64,000 nucleotides of DNA from Coptis chinensis (Eukaryota; Streptophyta; Magnoliopsida; Ranunculales; Ranunculaceae): positions 83,543,501-83,607,500 of the forward strand of contig CM027378.1 of NCBI GenBank assembly GCA_015680905.1. Direction: 5' to 3'. Each line of letters opens with the position of its first letter. The stretch's first letter is position 1. Below are positions 1 through 12,795 of the stretch, piece by piece. The translations under genes were made by a program, and so were the position numbers. Under the pieces are notes generated by a model that was given only the letters and a program-made list of their open reading frames with translations, searched no databases and was not told the DNA's origin.

Positions 1-526
1 TGTGGCTGTTAGTTTACCTGTGATTAAGTTTTCAGTGGTCCGGGACTAAGTGCTAAAAGAAAAGGGTAAAAAGAGAAGATACAAATGTCAACGGCTAAGA
101 AACAGATGATGAACAAAAACTTTGAATATCACATTCTCATCAGAATATTTTTTTACCTTTATTAAATTCCGTGCATCCTAATTTGCCCCACACGCAGTCT
201 TTACTGCATATAAGAGCAGTCATAATCATAAGAGAGAATAACAAGATCACTTCCACATTCAGCTAATCATCAACCACCTAAACTAACCGGTTAAATTTAA
301 TAGTAGTTAATCAAACTCACACAATAAATAATCATTTACATTTTAAAATGCGTAGCGTGTCTGCATTTTAAAAAAAAATATAAATTTATAATGTAGTACA
401 TCTGCATTTTAAAATGTGTCGTGCATATGTATTTTAAAATGTGTAAGTTTATAACGTGTTGTTTTTGTTTGTGATACACTCATATACTATATATATACAT
501 ATTAAAATGCAGATATATGTCTATAA
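1..526. other. AT-rich non-coding DNA
   Basis: No gene is visible. Between about 340 and 450 the palindromic core 'ATTTTAAAAT' recurs within short direct repeats, looking like degenerate simple repeats. Nothing else can be supported. Confidence 0.6.
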
Positions 527-936
527 GGCTAAGTCCAATGGTTTGGTGCGTTATCCCACCAAACCACAATAGTATAGTGGATAGTGTTAGCGGGTTAGCG
601 TTTCCAAAACCAATAGTTCTTTTGACAGCCACCAGTACCAATGGCGTATAAAAAAGAATTTTTTATTTTTAGACTCTCCACTCTCCCCGCCATTCTCAAA
701 GGTGTGGGAAAAAATATTTTAAAAAAAATTTCTAGCCGCCACATAGTGTGACGTGTGGCTTAGATTTCTTCTACCCGCCACTCATACTGACATGTAGACT
801 TGACGCTATCTCGTTAAAATTGACATTATAGATAAATAAACTTATACCGATAGCGTTAGCAGGTTAGCATTTTGACGCACCATTGGATAAGAATTTCCGT
901 AATATTTAGTGTTTTGCTGCACCATTGGACTTAGCC
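527..936. mobile_element. MITE with 16-bp perfect terminal inverted repeats
   Basis: The element starts GGCTAAGTCCAATGGT and ends with the exact reverse complement ACCATTGGACTTAGCC. About 410 bp long with no coding capacity. A motif of the form 'tagcgttagcrggttagc' occurs near both ends. The flanking trinucleotides (TAA left, TGA right) nearly match, which would suit a 3-bp target duplication of the PIF/Harbinger type, but the superfamily cannot be fixed. Confidence 0.75.
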
Positions 937-3718
937 TGAGTGAATTCTATTACTTTACTTTTAGTGAAAATATTTGGTACTTATATAAGGGTAAAAAAGA
1001 GAATAAAACGGTTACAAAATTCAATAACTAAATTGTCCACTTCTACAAAACATGGATAGTTATAGTCAAAGCCTAAAAATATAAATTTTGCCATTTACAA
1101 GTAGTTTTCACTATTTAAAAAGACAAATAATAGTAAATCTATAAAATAATATTCTTCAATATGTTAAGTATAAATTTTTCTAAAACAGACTCCCTAACCC
1201 AATTTCTTGTATATACAATATATCCAATATATATCATTAACTTTTTTATTAATATATCAACAATATAATCAGCAATATTTATGATATTTTTTAATATATC
1301 GACATACAAAATAAAATTTTGACCGGTCAACAAAAAGATATATATCCACCAATATATCCGAAATATATTGGTTTTTAGAGGTCTCATATATCACCGACAT
1401 CGAAATTTTTGGCCTTGATGAAAAGAAAGCTTTACACCAATGTGCTTGTTAAACTACTCTGCATAAATATACTCCTTCAGCCATAGATAAGGTATCATGT
1501 GAACTATGTGGATAACCTAAACCTTTCAATATGTCACCATTTTTTTCCTACGGATGAACAAGTAAAATCAACAAAAAACTCTGGACGCAGCCAGTAATCA
1601 ACCAAAGGAATACAGCGATTACTCACTAAGAACATCTCTTCAATTCTCAGACTGCAAAATTGGGAGAATTGAAAAGAGATATTTTACTGTCTGTTGCGCG
1701 AATGTGTGTGGGGAAAGAGATATTTTACTGTCTGTTACGCGAATGTGTGTGTTGGGGGTGGTGGTTAGCAACTGAAAAGTTATCGTGATCCAAATGCACC
1801 ATCTTTCTACTTCTACTGAGTCTAAAGAAAATTGACAATCAGTTGTAAAAATCAACGTTAATTAGATAGGATTTACATATCCAAATATGCATTTGAATCA
1901 ATAAAAGTCATGAGAAATCGATATGAATTTTCAATATTCCACAACCAAATTATTAGAAAAAAATAGAAGAACTTTTAAAAAGTACCAAACAGGTGTGAGG
2001 CTATAAAATCGTTGCAAACTCAAAATTACTAAAAGAAAATCAAACAGGAATATCCAAAGCTGATGGGTGTATGAAAGAGTGAAGCTATGGATTAGAGAAA
2101 GTGAGGTGGGTATTATAAGATATCCAAAAGAAAGTATTTACAGTAGCAGGATTAAGGTGCTATACATGCTCTCTGCCTCCTAAAAGGGTCATGCACAAAT
2201 GACAAACTAGAAGCTACTCTCTCCCTCTTTTCTCCCCTTTTGTTTCCCTTATAGGGCTCTTCAAGTTACAAAAGCCTAAGATGACACCTTCACACCTTGT
2301 ATCGTCATGGAATCGCATCTTGCTAACTTCCTTTACGCTTTCTTCTTCTCACCACTTCTTACTACCAAAGATTCCAAAACCTGTAATTACCAAAACTTTA
2401 CTGTTCCTGTTATCCTTTGCTCAAAATTCCCATACCAAAACTATACATCTATGCATAACCACAACCCTCTTATGTGTTGCAATCACAGTATTTTCCATTC
2501 CTGTCTATGAAATCAGTGTGAAATACATGCATGAAAAATGCACGCCAGATCCCTAATCCTATGCCCCCTTATGTGTCTACTGGCACATTATTTTCAGGAA
2601 ACTGACTGATCAGTCGCTTCATATCAACTTGTCCAATTCCTATGGGACGGGATTCCGGAAGACAAACTTGTGACTTGTGATTAAGTCCATAATGAGAGAG
2701 TTATGGATCCAACAGCTAGAAGTCCTATTGTTCTAAGCAGCGGTGAAAATTGAAAAACCCACATGAGATACTGTGTTTCAACACCAAAAAGGAATGTATC
2801 CGCTAAAAGTTCAAAGAGGACACGTTAGCTGTTGTTTCACTAGGAATTTTGTTTTAGAAGATATTTTGCCACTTAAATCCTATATCGTTTGAATGTGAAA
2901 AACAATATTACAATTCAAACTCCTGCTCAGTTTTGCCTACTAACTCCCAACAACAGGGGTTGGTGGGATGACACCCACAAAACAAATATAGAACTGCTAC
3001 AAACATATGTGCTTTTAGAAGACCCTGCATATGAACCTAGATATAAAATAAAAAACCACGTGAACGGAGAAAAAACAACTAATTCTTATGTCAGCAATGG
3101 TTACCCTGAAATTTTAATACCACACTGCCAAACCAACAACATGAGTTTCTCCCCTAACTCCCCCCACTTCGTTATATAACATAAGAAAAATATTTATCCA
3201 AGGCATGATTATGGTTGTTAGCTTTCTGTCGAGCTAGGTTATGTTCAAACCTTTTACCAATTCAAATGACACCAAGCTAAGGAACAGCTTCTGTTGTGTT
3301 TTCATTTTTCACTATATAACTTCATAATAGACAACGAAAAGTTGTGCAAATCACCTAATTGTCAGTGTTACACAAGGCATTGACTTCAAACATACAAGAT
3401 AAATTAAAGTTCGAAACATTTATGGTTGAAGCAATACCTCTTGTAATACGGTATTAAAGGGAAAGAGATCCATATACCCCCATTTTGTGTACTATTTATC
3501 TGCACCATACATACCCAATACAGACGCTAACATGTGCCTTGGTTATAGCTTCGTAAACTACATGCCTAATTAATAACAAAGAGTAAATACATAACTTTAG
3601 AACACAAGTTATCCTCTTGAAAAAATTGCACATATGGATCAGATTATGCGGATGCATATATTTACCTCTCCAGATGACTGGTGAACCAATATTATGCTCC
3701 ACGAGTATCTCATTCACT
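937..3718. other. intergenic DNA downstream of the JmjC gene
   Basis: AT-rich with no convincing exon on either strand; the short open frames have no recognisable domain. The stretch 1190-1385 is dense in 'aatatatc' words and may be a decayed repeat. About 2210-2250 is pyrimidine-rich. The 3' UTR of the JmjC gene (minus strand) must lie just below 3719, but no clear polyadenylation signal could be chosen. Confidence 0.5.
1676..1757. repeat. 41-bp tandem duplication
   Basis: Two adjacent copies of a 41-bp unit (1676-1716 and 1717-1757), both beginning GAGATATTTTACTGTCTGTT, with a few substitutions. Confidence 0.8.
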
Positions 3719-6700
3719 TCACTGTTTGGGTCCATCAAAGTTCACTCCCAAGTACTTATCCAATACATTCCTGAAGGCCTGCAACACAAGCAACCCAGAC
3801 AATTTAGTACAGCTCATACTCCCGATATATTGCAACTTGGAAAGTTTATTTAGTTATTATATGACACTACAAGTTGACTGGCATTTTCTATTATGTGAAT
3901 AGTACCTTTCCACGAGCAGATAACGTACATTCACTCTGGCCTTAGAAATCCACGTTCGAAATTTATTCATCTTGAATTAAAAGTATCACGATGAAATATA
4001 GCAACAACCCGCGGATCACAACATTTTTTTGTGGTTGTTGGATCATTTTAGAGATACTTACAGGTGTATGCAAGCCCCAACAACTAGTTCAAAGGTTTAA
4101 TTGCAGTCTTGTGATGGACTGATGAGCATATGCAAGGATAGAACAGGCAATATATGAAATTAGGCCACGTTGACCATGGTCAACTCATAGTCAACACAGT
4201 CAACACTCAAATGTGGGACTAAAACATAGTTACACATCAATTTGGGACTAAAACCTAAATATACATCATTTAGGGTCTTAGGGGACTAAAAGCTAAGAAC
4301 CTCGTGATTGTTTCCAATAGGCCGTCGCTAATGAGATTCTCCATCACTTCTCTGCAATCCACTGACTAGTAACAAAGCCAATAGGGTGTCACTCCTATTA
4401 TTCCAGACAGTGGAGTTTGGGAACTCTGTCCATATTGTCTAACCAACTTATTCAATTTGTTTAAGTACCTAGTCCAACTTATTTGGGAAAAGCAAAAGGT
4501 GGAAGCGAACATTGACCAGAAACTTGTGGTTTAATATACGAGCATGGTGTCACCTGAAGTGCAAATGACTCTTTTCCATTTAAAATTGAATCCATCGCAG
4601 CAAATTGGTCATCAAATACACCATAAAATATCTGGTAGAACTCATTTCTGCAAGAAAAAAAAAACAGTAACAGGATTCACTCATCAGCATGATCCCCCAT
4701 GATGAACCCAAAAGCTGCAGGTAGATTTCTAGTACCGTTCTTCTATAATTATCTGTTGATCAATCTCCTCAAATTTTCGAGTAAGAACTTCTGCTCCCAC
4801 AGGTGAGAGCACGTGCAGGATTAGGGTTTCCAATGTTCTCGGGAAATTATACTGAAAAGACCAATTAATCTAACATCAATGAATATCCACCACGAAAAAG
4901 AAAAAAGAGTGAAGTATCAAAGTAGTCCATGTCATATCATTACAGTTTTTTAGAGTAACATGATGTGAGTTGGCATAATCAACAAGAATAAAACACCAAA
5001 TAACCTTCCATCCTTCATGATTATGATGAACAAACCTTTTGTTAGACAGTGTAATTGTAAATCAGGACCAGAGTTTATCAGCTCTATCAAGTATTTAATA
5101 CGAACATTTGCAACAGAAAAATAAATTGTAAAGTCCCCCCACCACACACATACACCAAAGAAAACCACAACCGTTAGACACGTGCACTAAAAAAATAAAA
5201 ATAAAAAATAAGAAGAATATTCTGCATCAATATACCAACTTATTGATCTTCTCTAAGCAATTTGGCCGAAATGAGTGATACATATAATTTAAGTACAATC
5301 TTATAATGATCTTCTCACAGAAGTTTGACCAACAGATGTCTTTTTCTGTAGGAATTTGAACTTTTAAATACACTCATACTTTTACGGCTATAGCGCGTAG
5401 CGACTGCCATCTTTGCCTGATCCCAATCATTCTAGGCGCATAACATAGATCAGGTCTTCTTTTGATTCTGAGTAATGCGAATATATATTTAACACCCATA
5501 TTTATTTATTATAGAGTAAGATTTAATGATAATATGTTCTACACATTTTCCAAATGGGACCATCAGCTGATAAAAGAGCATACGGAATTTTTTTACCTAC
5601 CACCATAGCAAGCAAGACATTCTGAAGTTCAAGTGGTTTGAGGGTCCAAACTATATCAGCAACTGGATCATCTTCCAAGAGAAATAAATTGACTGATGCA
5701 ATCTTCTTGCTTTCACCACTCCTACTTTCACTTGGACTGCCAGTTGAAGTGGAAGGCACTGGTTGGATTTTGACATTAACATTTACACTATCATGAACTA
5801 AAGAAACAAGTTCATGAAGAGCTTGGAGGGCAGAGGGCTTAAGCTGGTCCAGCATTATCTTTTCCTTTTGATTAGCCGCTTTTGTTACCTTGGTACCATT
5901 TTGATCAACCGAATCAAACTCTTGGTAGCCTGACAAAAAGAACAACGCCAAGGACGTAATTTCTCTGACCAATAACTGATCAGCCAACAGATGACTGCAG
6001 CTTTGAAATGGACAACTGCTTCTAATTTATTGCTAGAAAGTATTAGCATATTATGACATGCATAAACCAATTGTTAGTCTAGAATGGATATGACAGCATC
6101 TCCACTATACAAAAACAGAAGAATCTACAGCAAAGTAATAACAATGGAAAGAAAAGATACCTATTTCTCCAACAGCAAGCTTCTTACCAACGTGTTTTTC
6201 AGATTTTTCATTACAAATGGAAGCCCCATGCAGCATACGATCCTGTCCTATTTCCAAAGAGGGAACATGACTTACAGTACTATATACGCAAAGGGTTTAT
6301 ACATACAATTCTGCAACCATGAAACAAAGTTTTGAGCAAAATCATGCATTTTGGAAATATTTCAAAGACAGCTCCATTTACATATTCTTAAGATTAAGCA
6401 AAGTCTCACTTTCAATTATGACATTTATCTTCCTTGGAGTCTTAGTAAAAAAATACCGAGTGAGAAGATGCATACCATTTCACCGTTTACCAATCTTTCT
6501 TGTACATCAATGTTTGATGAGCAACATGTAACGAAACAGAACAAGTCAGCTATCAAATAATATCAGGGTTCTGTTCGACAAAACGAATAGACTCTAAGAT
6601 AAATTGCTTATAGATGTGACAATTGAATTAGAAAAAGTTCAAAAATATACCTTCTCATTACTCTCCGCAAATAATATGCATCCATGTGCTCTGACATGCT

Positions 6701-9700
6701 AGACATAATGCTGGACTGCCACCAGTAGTTAACAGCGATGGTTAAATCATCACTATCCACTTGATGGAACCTGTGATAAAGAATATTATGGCCATGGGTA
6801 CTAAAAATTGTGATTTAAAACAAATTAACTTATACTAGTAGTTTGTATGCCCGTGCATATGCCCCGGCTATTTTGAAATTTATCTTGATTAAAACTCATT
6901 AATTGGAAGCATTAATAACCCTTTAATAGGGTAGGGACTTGTTAGTAGGGGTAGGGACCCTGTTTACTTAATTTAGAAGTGTGATATCCGTTTTAATAGG
7001 TGAAGAATTCCCGTTTAAATATGTTAATTTAAAAGAGTGATTCCTGCTTGAATAAGGGAGGAATTCCCGTTTTAATAGATGATTTAGAAGTGTGATTTAA
7101 ATAAGAAGTGTTTAGTAGGAGAAATGTGATTCTCATTTTAGTAGTAGGACTCTAGATGTAATTAAAAGTGCTAGAATTTCCCTTTTCAATAAGGGGAGGA
7201 ATTCCTGTTTTAGGAGGAGAAGTTGTGGATTTTTAATGGAGCTTGAAAAATACATTGGATACGCAATGGCTCTTTCGAAAACTTGCTCAAAAACATTTAC
7301 AAATTTCGGGACAAAGCGTACGTTTTAATTGGGAAAATATCCTGTTTTTTAAGTGTGCTTTAAAACCCCGTTTTAAAAGTTGATTTAATTTAGAAGTGTG
7401 ATTCTTGTTTTAGTATGAGAATGATTTCCGTTTTAATTTAGAATTGTTAGAATTTTCATTTTCAATAGAGGAAGGAATTCCCGTTTTAATAAGTGATGAT
7501 GTGGATTTTTAATAGAGCTTGAAAAATAAATTGGGTGCAAGCTTTAATATTAAGGTATAGATATAACCACACCAAAATAACATATTATGCCATAGAAAAA
7601 ACAAAAAGATAAGCAGATGTGTTGCGATGCTTTTTTTGACAAGTTAAGTTAGTAGGCAGCTCTATATAACTTAAATAATCTATTCCCCTCCCCCCCCCCC
7701 AGTGCGCCAACCGTAATTTGAAAAGAAAAGGTGAAACAACATAGAGAAGAAAGTCAAATAATGAGAACTATATGACAAGGATGCTACTTTCAAGTGTGAC
7801 TAGTCAATATTGTAGACAGAAAGTAGGTTTAAAGAGCTGATTAACATCACTTACAAATAAATCAAGGGAGCTGACAAAAGTACTTGTTAGTTACTTAGAT
7901 ATTAGTACCACACCTTTAAGCATGATCACGAATATCAATAAAATGAATAAATGATGCAATCACAATTTTACAAAGCTTTCATGTTTATAGTGATTCAAAA
8001 AGCTCAAAGTTTGTATATGACAAAAATAAAGGAAAAAGTGCAGGATTGTCCGACATATCCACAAATTCTTAGGTGCAAAAAAAACCTTACCAGCCTTCAG
8101 GGATAAACAGTGCATCACCAGCATGCAGAGTCACTTTTTGTGAGTAATCCGATGAGAATTTTGCTCTTGAATGAGTTGAATAATCAGGGTTTACCAAGTC
8201 AACAGAACTACAAAAGCAACTGGTCAATATAACAGAATATTCAAAGTAAGAAATATACTATTCCAACTATGGACTTATGGTGGTGACCATAATTTTTGTT
8301 TTAAACTATTCCTTTCCAAAATGGAGAATTTGACATCACAGGACTATAAGTCGTTATGCTTTAAGAAATTCCTAATACAGAACATACCTGTGATTTGAAG
8401 CCTCGCCATAAATAGGCATTGGGTATAACGATGGGATCGCAGTTGGGGGCCATAAAACAACTGAAATGCATAAATAAATAAATTATCAATCAATAATAAT
8501 TAGTTCAGCACAAAGTAAATTGTAATATCTAGAATAAGAGACCTGCAATCTGGGCTATTAAATTGTTGAGTACTCCCCGAGTAATCGGTGAGTACTCGCT
8601 ACTCACTGCTTAGCCGACCCGACTAACAATTTAATCCCCGATTACAATCGGGGCTCAAAAACTCCCCGAGTACTCGGCCGATTAGGCCCGATTAGCCGAG
8701 TAATTGTGTTCACTATTTCAATGTTAAACATTGAACTCGACATTTCGCTGATTCGACCAACCCTCGATTCTGTAAAGTTTTATATTTTAATCATATTTAT
8801 TTTAGTTGATTGAGTGTTTTAATTGTTTATTGATTGATTGGGTTCTTAATTGGCTTCATTATGTTGGTATTTCAAAGTTAAATATATTTAATAATTATTT
8901 GTAAAGAAATATAGTGTTATGAAAAATCGTCCGATTAATCCCCGACCAATTACACCTACTCGCTACTCGAGCGAGTAGCGATTTAACTGCACAACCTGCA
9001 ATCTAAGAGAATGAGAGTATTTTGATCATGCAGAACCATAACTTCCATCACAAAAGCATAACCACAACTTAACTTTTGTTAACATTTTGCAGTTGCTCGA
9101 CCTCGTGAGAAAATAGTAAGAAATATTTTGTTTGTTTATTGTCATCGGTTTTGAGGCTTAAAAATATGAGTATGTGCCCGAAGTTATTAACTTTTATTGC
9201 AAGTTATGTTATTATTATTACTTTTTGTTTTACAATTAATGATATCACAAGATCATGGAAGATCAAAGAGTTCCTCTCAAGGAAATCATGCAGGTTCAAC
9301 TCCTGCTCATATGACTTGGGAGAAATGATTGGAAAGGAATGGAGGCAATTCGAAAGGCTAAAAGAGCCATCTAGTAAGACATAAATGGGTGACCTCATTC
9401 AGGGGTCACCAATTTAATCAAACTGAAAATCTGCAGGGGTCACCTCATTTAATCAAACTGAAACAAGTTGAGCACCAAGGCCCTTTGCCTGTGCCTAGGT
9501 GAGCCTAGAACACACGAGAGGGGCCCAGAGGTAGGTTCTCCACTAGTGCCAAGGCTCACTTTTGACCAAAAGAGAGGAAGAATGGAAAGTTCACTCTCTG
9601 AGTCATGTTCTACGCAGATCATCAAGAAAAGAACATTGACAAGCACTTGCAGTAATAATAAACCTAAGGTAAAGTTAAACGAAGAATGCACCATTAGAAA

Positions 9701-10978
9701 CATTTAGTCACCTTGTTTGCATCCAGAAACGACGCATAAAAGATTATGATGTGGATCATAGTGAGTACTGGATCTAGATTTCGTATTATTCATCCACAGA
9801 TTGATGGAAGCTAATGTTCTTGTCTCCAAAATTCTAGGCTGCACCAATCAAACAAAGGTAACATTGTTCCAAACAATCTTTATATAATAGCTAAAGAACC
9901 TCAAAGAAGCTTCTAATGATCTAAGTCCATATATTTTATCGATCAATACCCGAGAAATAAGTAGTAACTCAAACATATAAAAACATAAAAAGAAATATGT
10001 ACCATTTTGATATCTTCTCTCAAATTCTCTAACTGAGATCTCTCTTCATTCTCCAAATTCAAAATAGGGACCTGCATAAAAAAAAACTTCTTATCAATTC
10101 AAAATGATAATGCATATACCACTTCAAAGCTACGTTACATGGACACGACACAGGCACATGTTGTATGTAATATACCTCACTTTTTTATATTCCACAGTGG
10201 CAGATAACAGACACATGTATCCATGTCAATGTAACTTAGCTTCAAATTGAGCATTATCTCCGAAAATAGTGCTTCTTACATTTCCATATGGTAGATGAAT
10301 ATACTCTAGTAAAAGTTACAATATAAATATCATAACCTGTGCTAGGTAAACTTGATAAGAAGAATCTACGGAAGACGGCGTATCAATTGGCTCAACACAA
10401 TCAGCAGTACCACCAAGATTTTGTTTGCATGAAGTAATGAAACTTGAAAATGGAAAAGGTACCTACAAAAAAAAAAGATACAAAAACAATAAGTTACAGT
10501 TAAGTCCACAGTAAAAATTCATAGAACAAGTGGTGCCCCCGTGTTACCATTTCACGACTTCTAATGTCACCGTAAAAAACCGGTGCAGTTCTAGATAGCA
10601 TAGCCTCAACAACAGTGTTCCCAACTCGCTCCTGATTTTGTCATAGAAATAAAAATAATCCACGTCATAATAAAAAATTATTTTATTAACTATTTAATTA
10701 ATTGAGGAGAAACCTGTAAATAGTCGAGGCCACCGTTAGATGGATTCCACGCGGAGAAAGCTTTCCATTCTTTTATACATCCACGGAACACCTTTTTTTT
10801 TTTTTTTTTTATATATAGTGAGACGAAGGATTGATAATAATAATAATAAAACAAAGGAAAAAGACTAAAAGGGGCTTTGGATTACCGCGGGGATGTTTCG
10901 AGATTCGATTTGAGATTCGAAGTGTTGAAGTGAAGGCAGTTCATCCAACGTCAGGAGTCGTTGTTCAGCTTCGCTCAT
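3719..10978 (-). CDS. JMJ31: JmjC-domain 2-oxoglutarate/Fe(II) oxygenase, JMJ31-like, 14 exons
   Basis: Exons, 5' to 3' on the minus strand: 10978-10886, 10791-10714, 10631-10548, 10462-10337, 10071-10003, 9838-9712, 8460-8388, 8207-8091, 6770-6651, 6270-6161, 5929-5601, 4851-4736, 4647-4554, 3778-3719. Each junction is GT..AG, phases agree, and the joined frame is 531 codons without a stop. The N-terminus (NGGLDYLQ, RVGNTVVEAML, PVFYGDIRSRE) and the cupin core (INLWMN, STHYDPHHNLLCVVSG, LHAGDALFIPEGWFHQVDS) resemble Arabidopsis JMJ31. Fe(II) ligands are predicted at H176, D178 and H258. The family uses 2-oxoglutarate to hydroxylate or demethylate protein substrates, probably in the nucleus; the exact substrate is unknown. 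The C-terminal ~200 residues after the JmjC core are helical and lack a named motif. The acceptor of the 6270-6161 exon (..GTAAG) is the weakest splice site. The gene looks functional although two introns carry transposons. Confidence 0.9.
6835..7561 (-). mobile_element. non-autonomous Helitron in a JmjC-gene intron
   Basis: On the minus strand the element begins TCTATACC (7561 downward) and ends CTAG at 6835. It sits between host A and T, as expected for Helitrons. About 10 nt before the CTAG end is an imperfect hairpin (GCCCGTGC / GCCCCGGC). No Rep or helicase coding is present in the 727 bp. The interior repeats words such as 'ggaattcccgttttaat'. It lies in the intron between the exons at 8207-8091 and 6770-6651, in the same orientation as the gene. 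Confidence 0.8.
8552..8993. mobile_element. non-autonomous foldback element flanked by an 11-bp direct repeat
   Basis: ACCTGCAATCT flanks the insert on the left (8541-8551) and right (8994-9004), a likely target duplication. The ends are imperfect inverted repeats (left GGGCTATTAAATTG.., right end in reverse TGTGCAGTTAAATCG..). Both ends are rich in 'ccccgattaatc / gagtactcgctactc' words, so the whole 442 bp can fold back. A 9-11-bp duplication points to a MULE-like element, but no transposase confirms it. It sits in the intron between the JmjC exons at 9838-9712 and 8460-8388. Confidence 0.65.
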
Positions 10979-11339
10979 TTTCCCTCTTCTTTTTTCCCCC
11001 TCCGTGTTTGGGAAATAGATAAATAGTTAGTACATGGGCCCAAAACACCGCAACTAAATCTGCAATATATCTAGCTTTGGCCCTTGATTTGACATATGTT
11101 GGTGTAGTGCATGCACTGGTACTGTACAACTGTGGGTGTGGTATTTATTTATGTCCTCTTTTGGTTTTACATTAGACTTTTAAGTTTTAACAGCGACAGA
11201 GGAGTATTTTGCTTTCCTCACATGGAGATACAAAAAAGTGAATACATAATTACATATAGATGGTTAACTTTCAATGAATGTATTCAAACTAACACAAGTT
11301 ACATTTCAAATTAAAGAAGAAAAAAACATACTGTTTTCT

Positions 11340-11828
11340 TTACATTCTACATGGAGTTTCAAGAATCGTATCCAAGGCTGGTTTCCATGATCTCTGCTTT
11401 GAGTATCTCTCGACATGATTGGAATCCCTGACTGAATCCAATGCTTTACTGTCGGAAGGGAAAATGCAAAATTCACTAAAAATTGGAAATATCTTCCCAA
11501 TGTTATTAGCTCCTCCATTTTTTATCACTCTGGACGCTTTGCAAGAAAGAGCATCCATCTCATCATTCACAAGCACTGAATAGAGCATCTCAATTGGAAG
11601 AATAAAATACAAATGTCGTCGCTCAAGTTCTTCATCAGCAGCTAAGCCAGGAATTCTGTGACCAACCTTAAGATCACTGAAGTCACATACAAAATGCCTT
11701 GGGTGCTCTAACATAATTTCAACTGCTTTAATTGGCTTTGTGAACACTTGTACCCTTCCATCATTCAACAAAACCTTCACTACCCCTCCATTCAAAAGTG
11801 ACGGTGCACAAGATGCAGTATTACCCAT
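11340..11828 (-). CDS. PADRE-domain (DUF4228) protein, single exon
   Basis: A 162-residue intronless protein starting MGNTASC. Gly2 with Cys7 is a typical N-myristoylation/palmitoylation start and suggests membrane attachment. The domain follows directly: VVKVLLNDGRVQVF, a central 'HPRHFVCDFSDLKVGHRIPGL' region, then ELERRHLYFILPIEMLYSVL, which are hallmarks of PADRE. The basic C-terminal tail (SKQRSWKPALDTILE) is also common in this family. Family members are plant-specific and often respond to pathogens or abiotic stress; the biochemical role is not known. The chosen ATG is the first in frame and the only one that gives the myristoylation motif. A TATA-like CTTTAAAAGC lies about 75-84 nt upstream. 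The gene is complete with no sign of damage. Confidence 0.92.
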   Translation of the reverse strand: MGNTASCAPSLLNGGVVKVLLNDGRVQVFTKPIKAVEIMLEHPRHFVCDFSDLKVGHRIPGLAADEELERRHLYFILPIEMLYSVLVNDEMDALSCKASRVIKNGGANNIGKIFPIFSEFCIFPSDSKALDSVRDSNHVERYSKQRSWKPALDTILETPCRM

Positions 11829-12795
11829 ATGAGACTAACAGAAAGAGAGAAACTACAAACTAAACAGAGTGAGCAGAGTTAGAGAACTGGAAGATGATCT
11901 GGGCTTTTAAAGATTGATATGTGAGAGAGAATAAAAGGGTTGTTTTCTTGATGTAGGCAGTACACTATAATAAGAAAAAGCACATGGTGAGCATGGAGCA
12001 AAAGACAAGACCGAGATGGTAGAGTTCACTTATGGACAACACCAACCAAATGATAAGACATGGAAGGACCGATTAATTCTAAAAGCAACTATTAACTTTT
12101 TAAGGATCGAGTGCCTAACATTACTATACTCTTTTATTTTTGGTGAAATAACATAACACTACCATACTCGAATCGAGCTGCATGATGATATGATAAAATA
12201 AGAGATCAGCCGAAGTTGAGAAAAGATTTTCTATGTTTGTAGCATCTTGTATTGCAAAAACGTATCACTGCACTGCAAGGTATTTAGTCTCAATCGTATC
12301 AAACTTTAGCTTGCAAGATATATCATTTAAGTTATTGTTAAGTAATTGCTATAATACATTATCTCATAGTTGAAACACATGGGAAATCTATAACCTGCGT
12401 ATGAATTATAACGTAGTAGGTGTACTTGGGAGAATGAAGAATATTTTGTATCTCTAACTATCGTATATATATACGCGGTTGAGTTTAAAGGTCTAAAGCA
12501 GCGAATTTATGTGTTTCAATAATTTTTTTCTTCTGGATCTTAGATTCAAAATCAATAATGATTTGTTCAAAATGACCAAGAAAAATAAACACTAATATAC
12601 TGCACAACGGGTGTCCAATTTGAAGTTTCGTTTAGTACAAGTATTGTATTATATATGTTAGCATATACTCTGTTTTTAGTATTTTACACTTATGCGCAAA
12701 TTGTTCAACTAACTGAAGACTACTGAAAACTTTAGCTCGACCAGTTCAATAGATTTGTACATTAATATCACAAGTGGCTGCTGCAGGCCTGCAGG
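11829..12795. other. promoter and intergenic DNA
   Basis: Apart from the TATA-like box, no gene or repeat was recognised. AT-rich with short open frames only. Confidence 0.5.
11903..11912 (-). promoter_or_regulatory. TATA-like box of the PADRE gene
   Basis: Minus-strand CTTTAAAAGC, 75-84 nt before the ATG at 11828, giving a short 5' UTR of about 50 nt. Placement fits a plant core promoter; no other element was assigned. Confidence 0.5.

Noticed and set aside
2281-2556. Open frame of 91 codons on the plus strand
   Set aside because: Ser/His/Leu-rich low-complexity translation, no motif, no splice partners, overlapped by another equally long frame.
4130-4330. Possible small repeat in the last JmjC intron ('gggactaaaac' phrases)
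   Set aside because: Repeated words only; no inverted ends or target duplication could be found.
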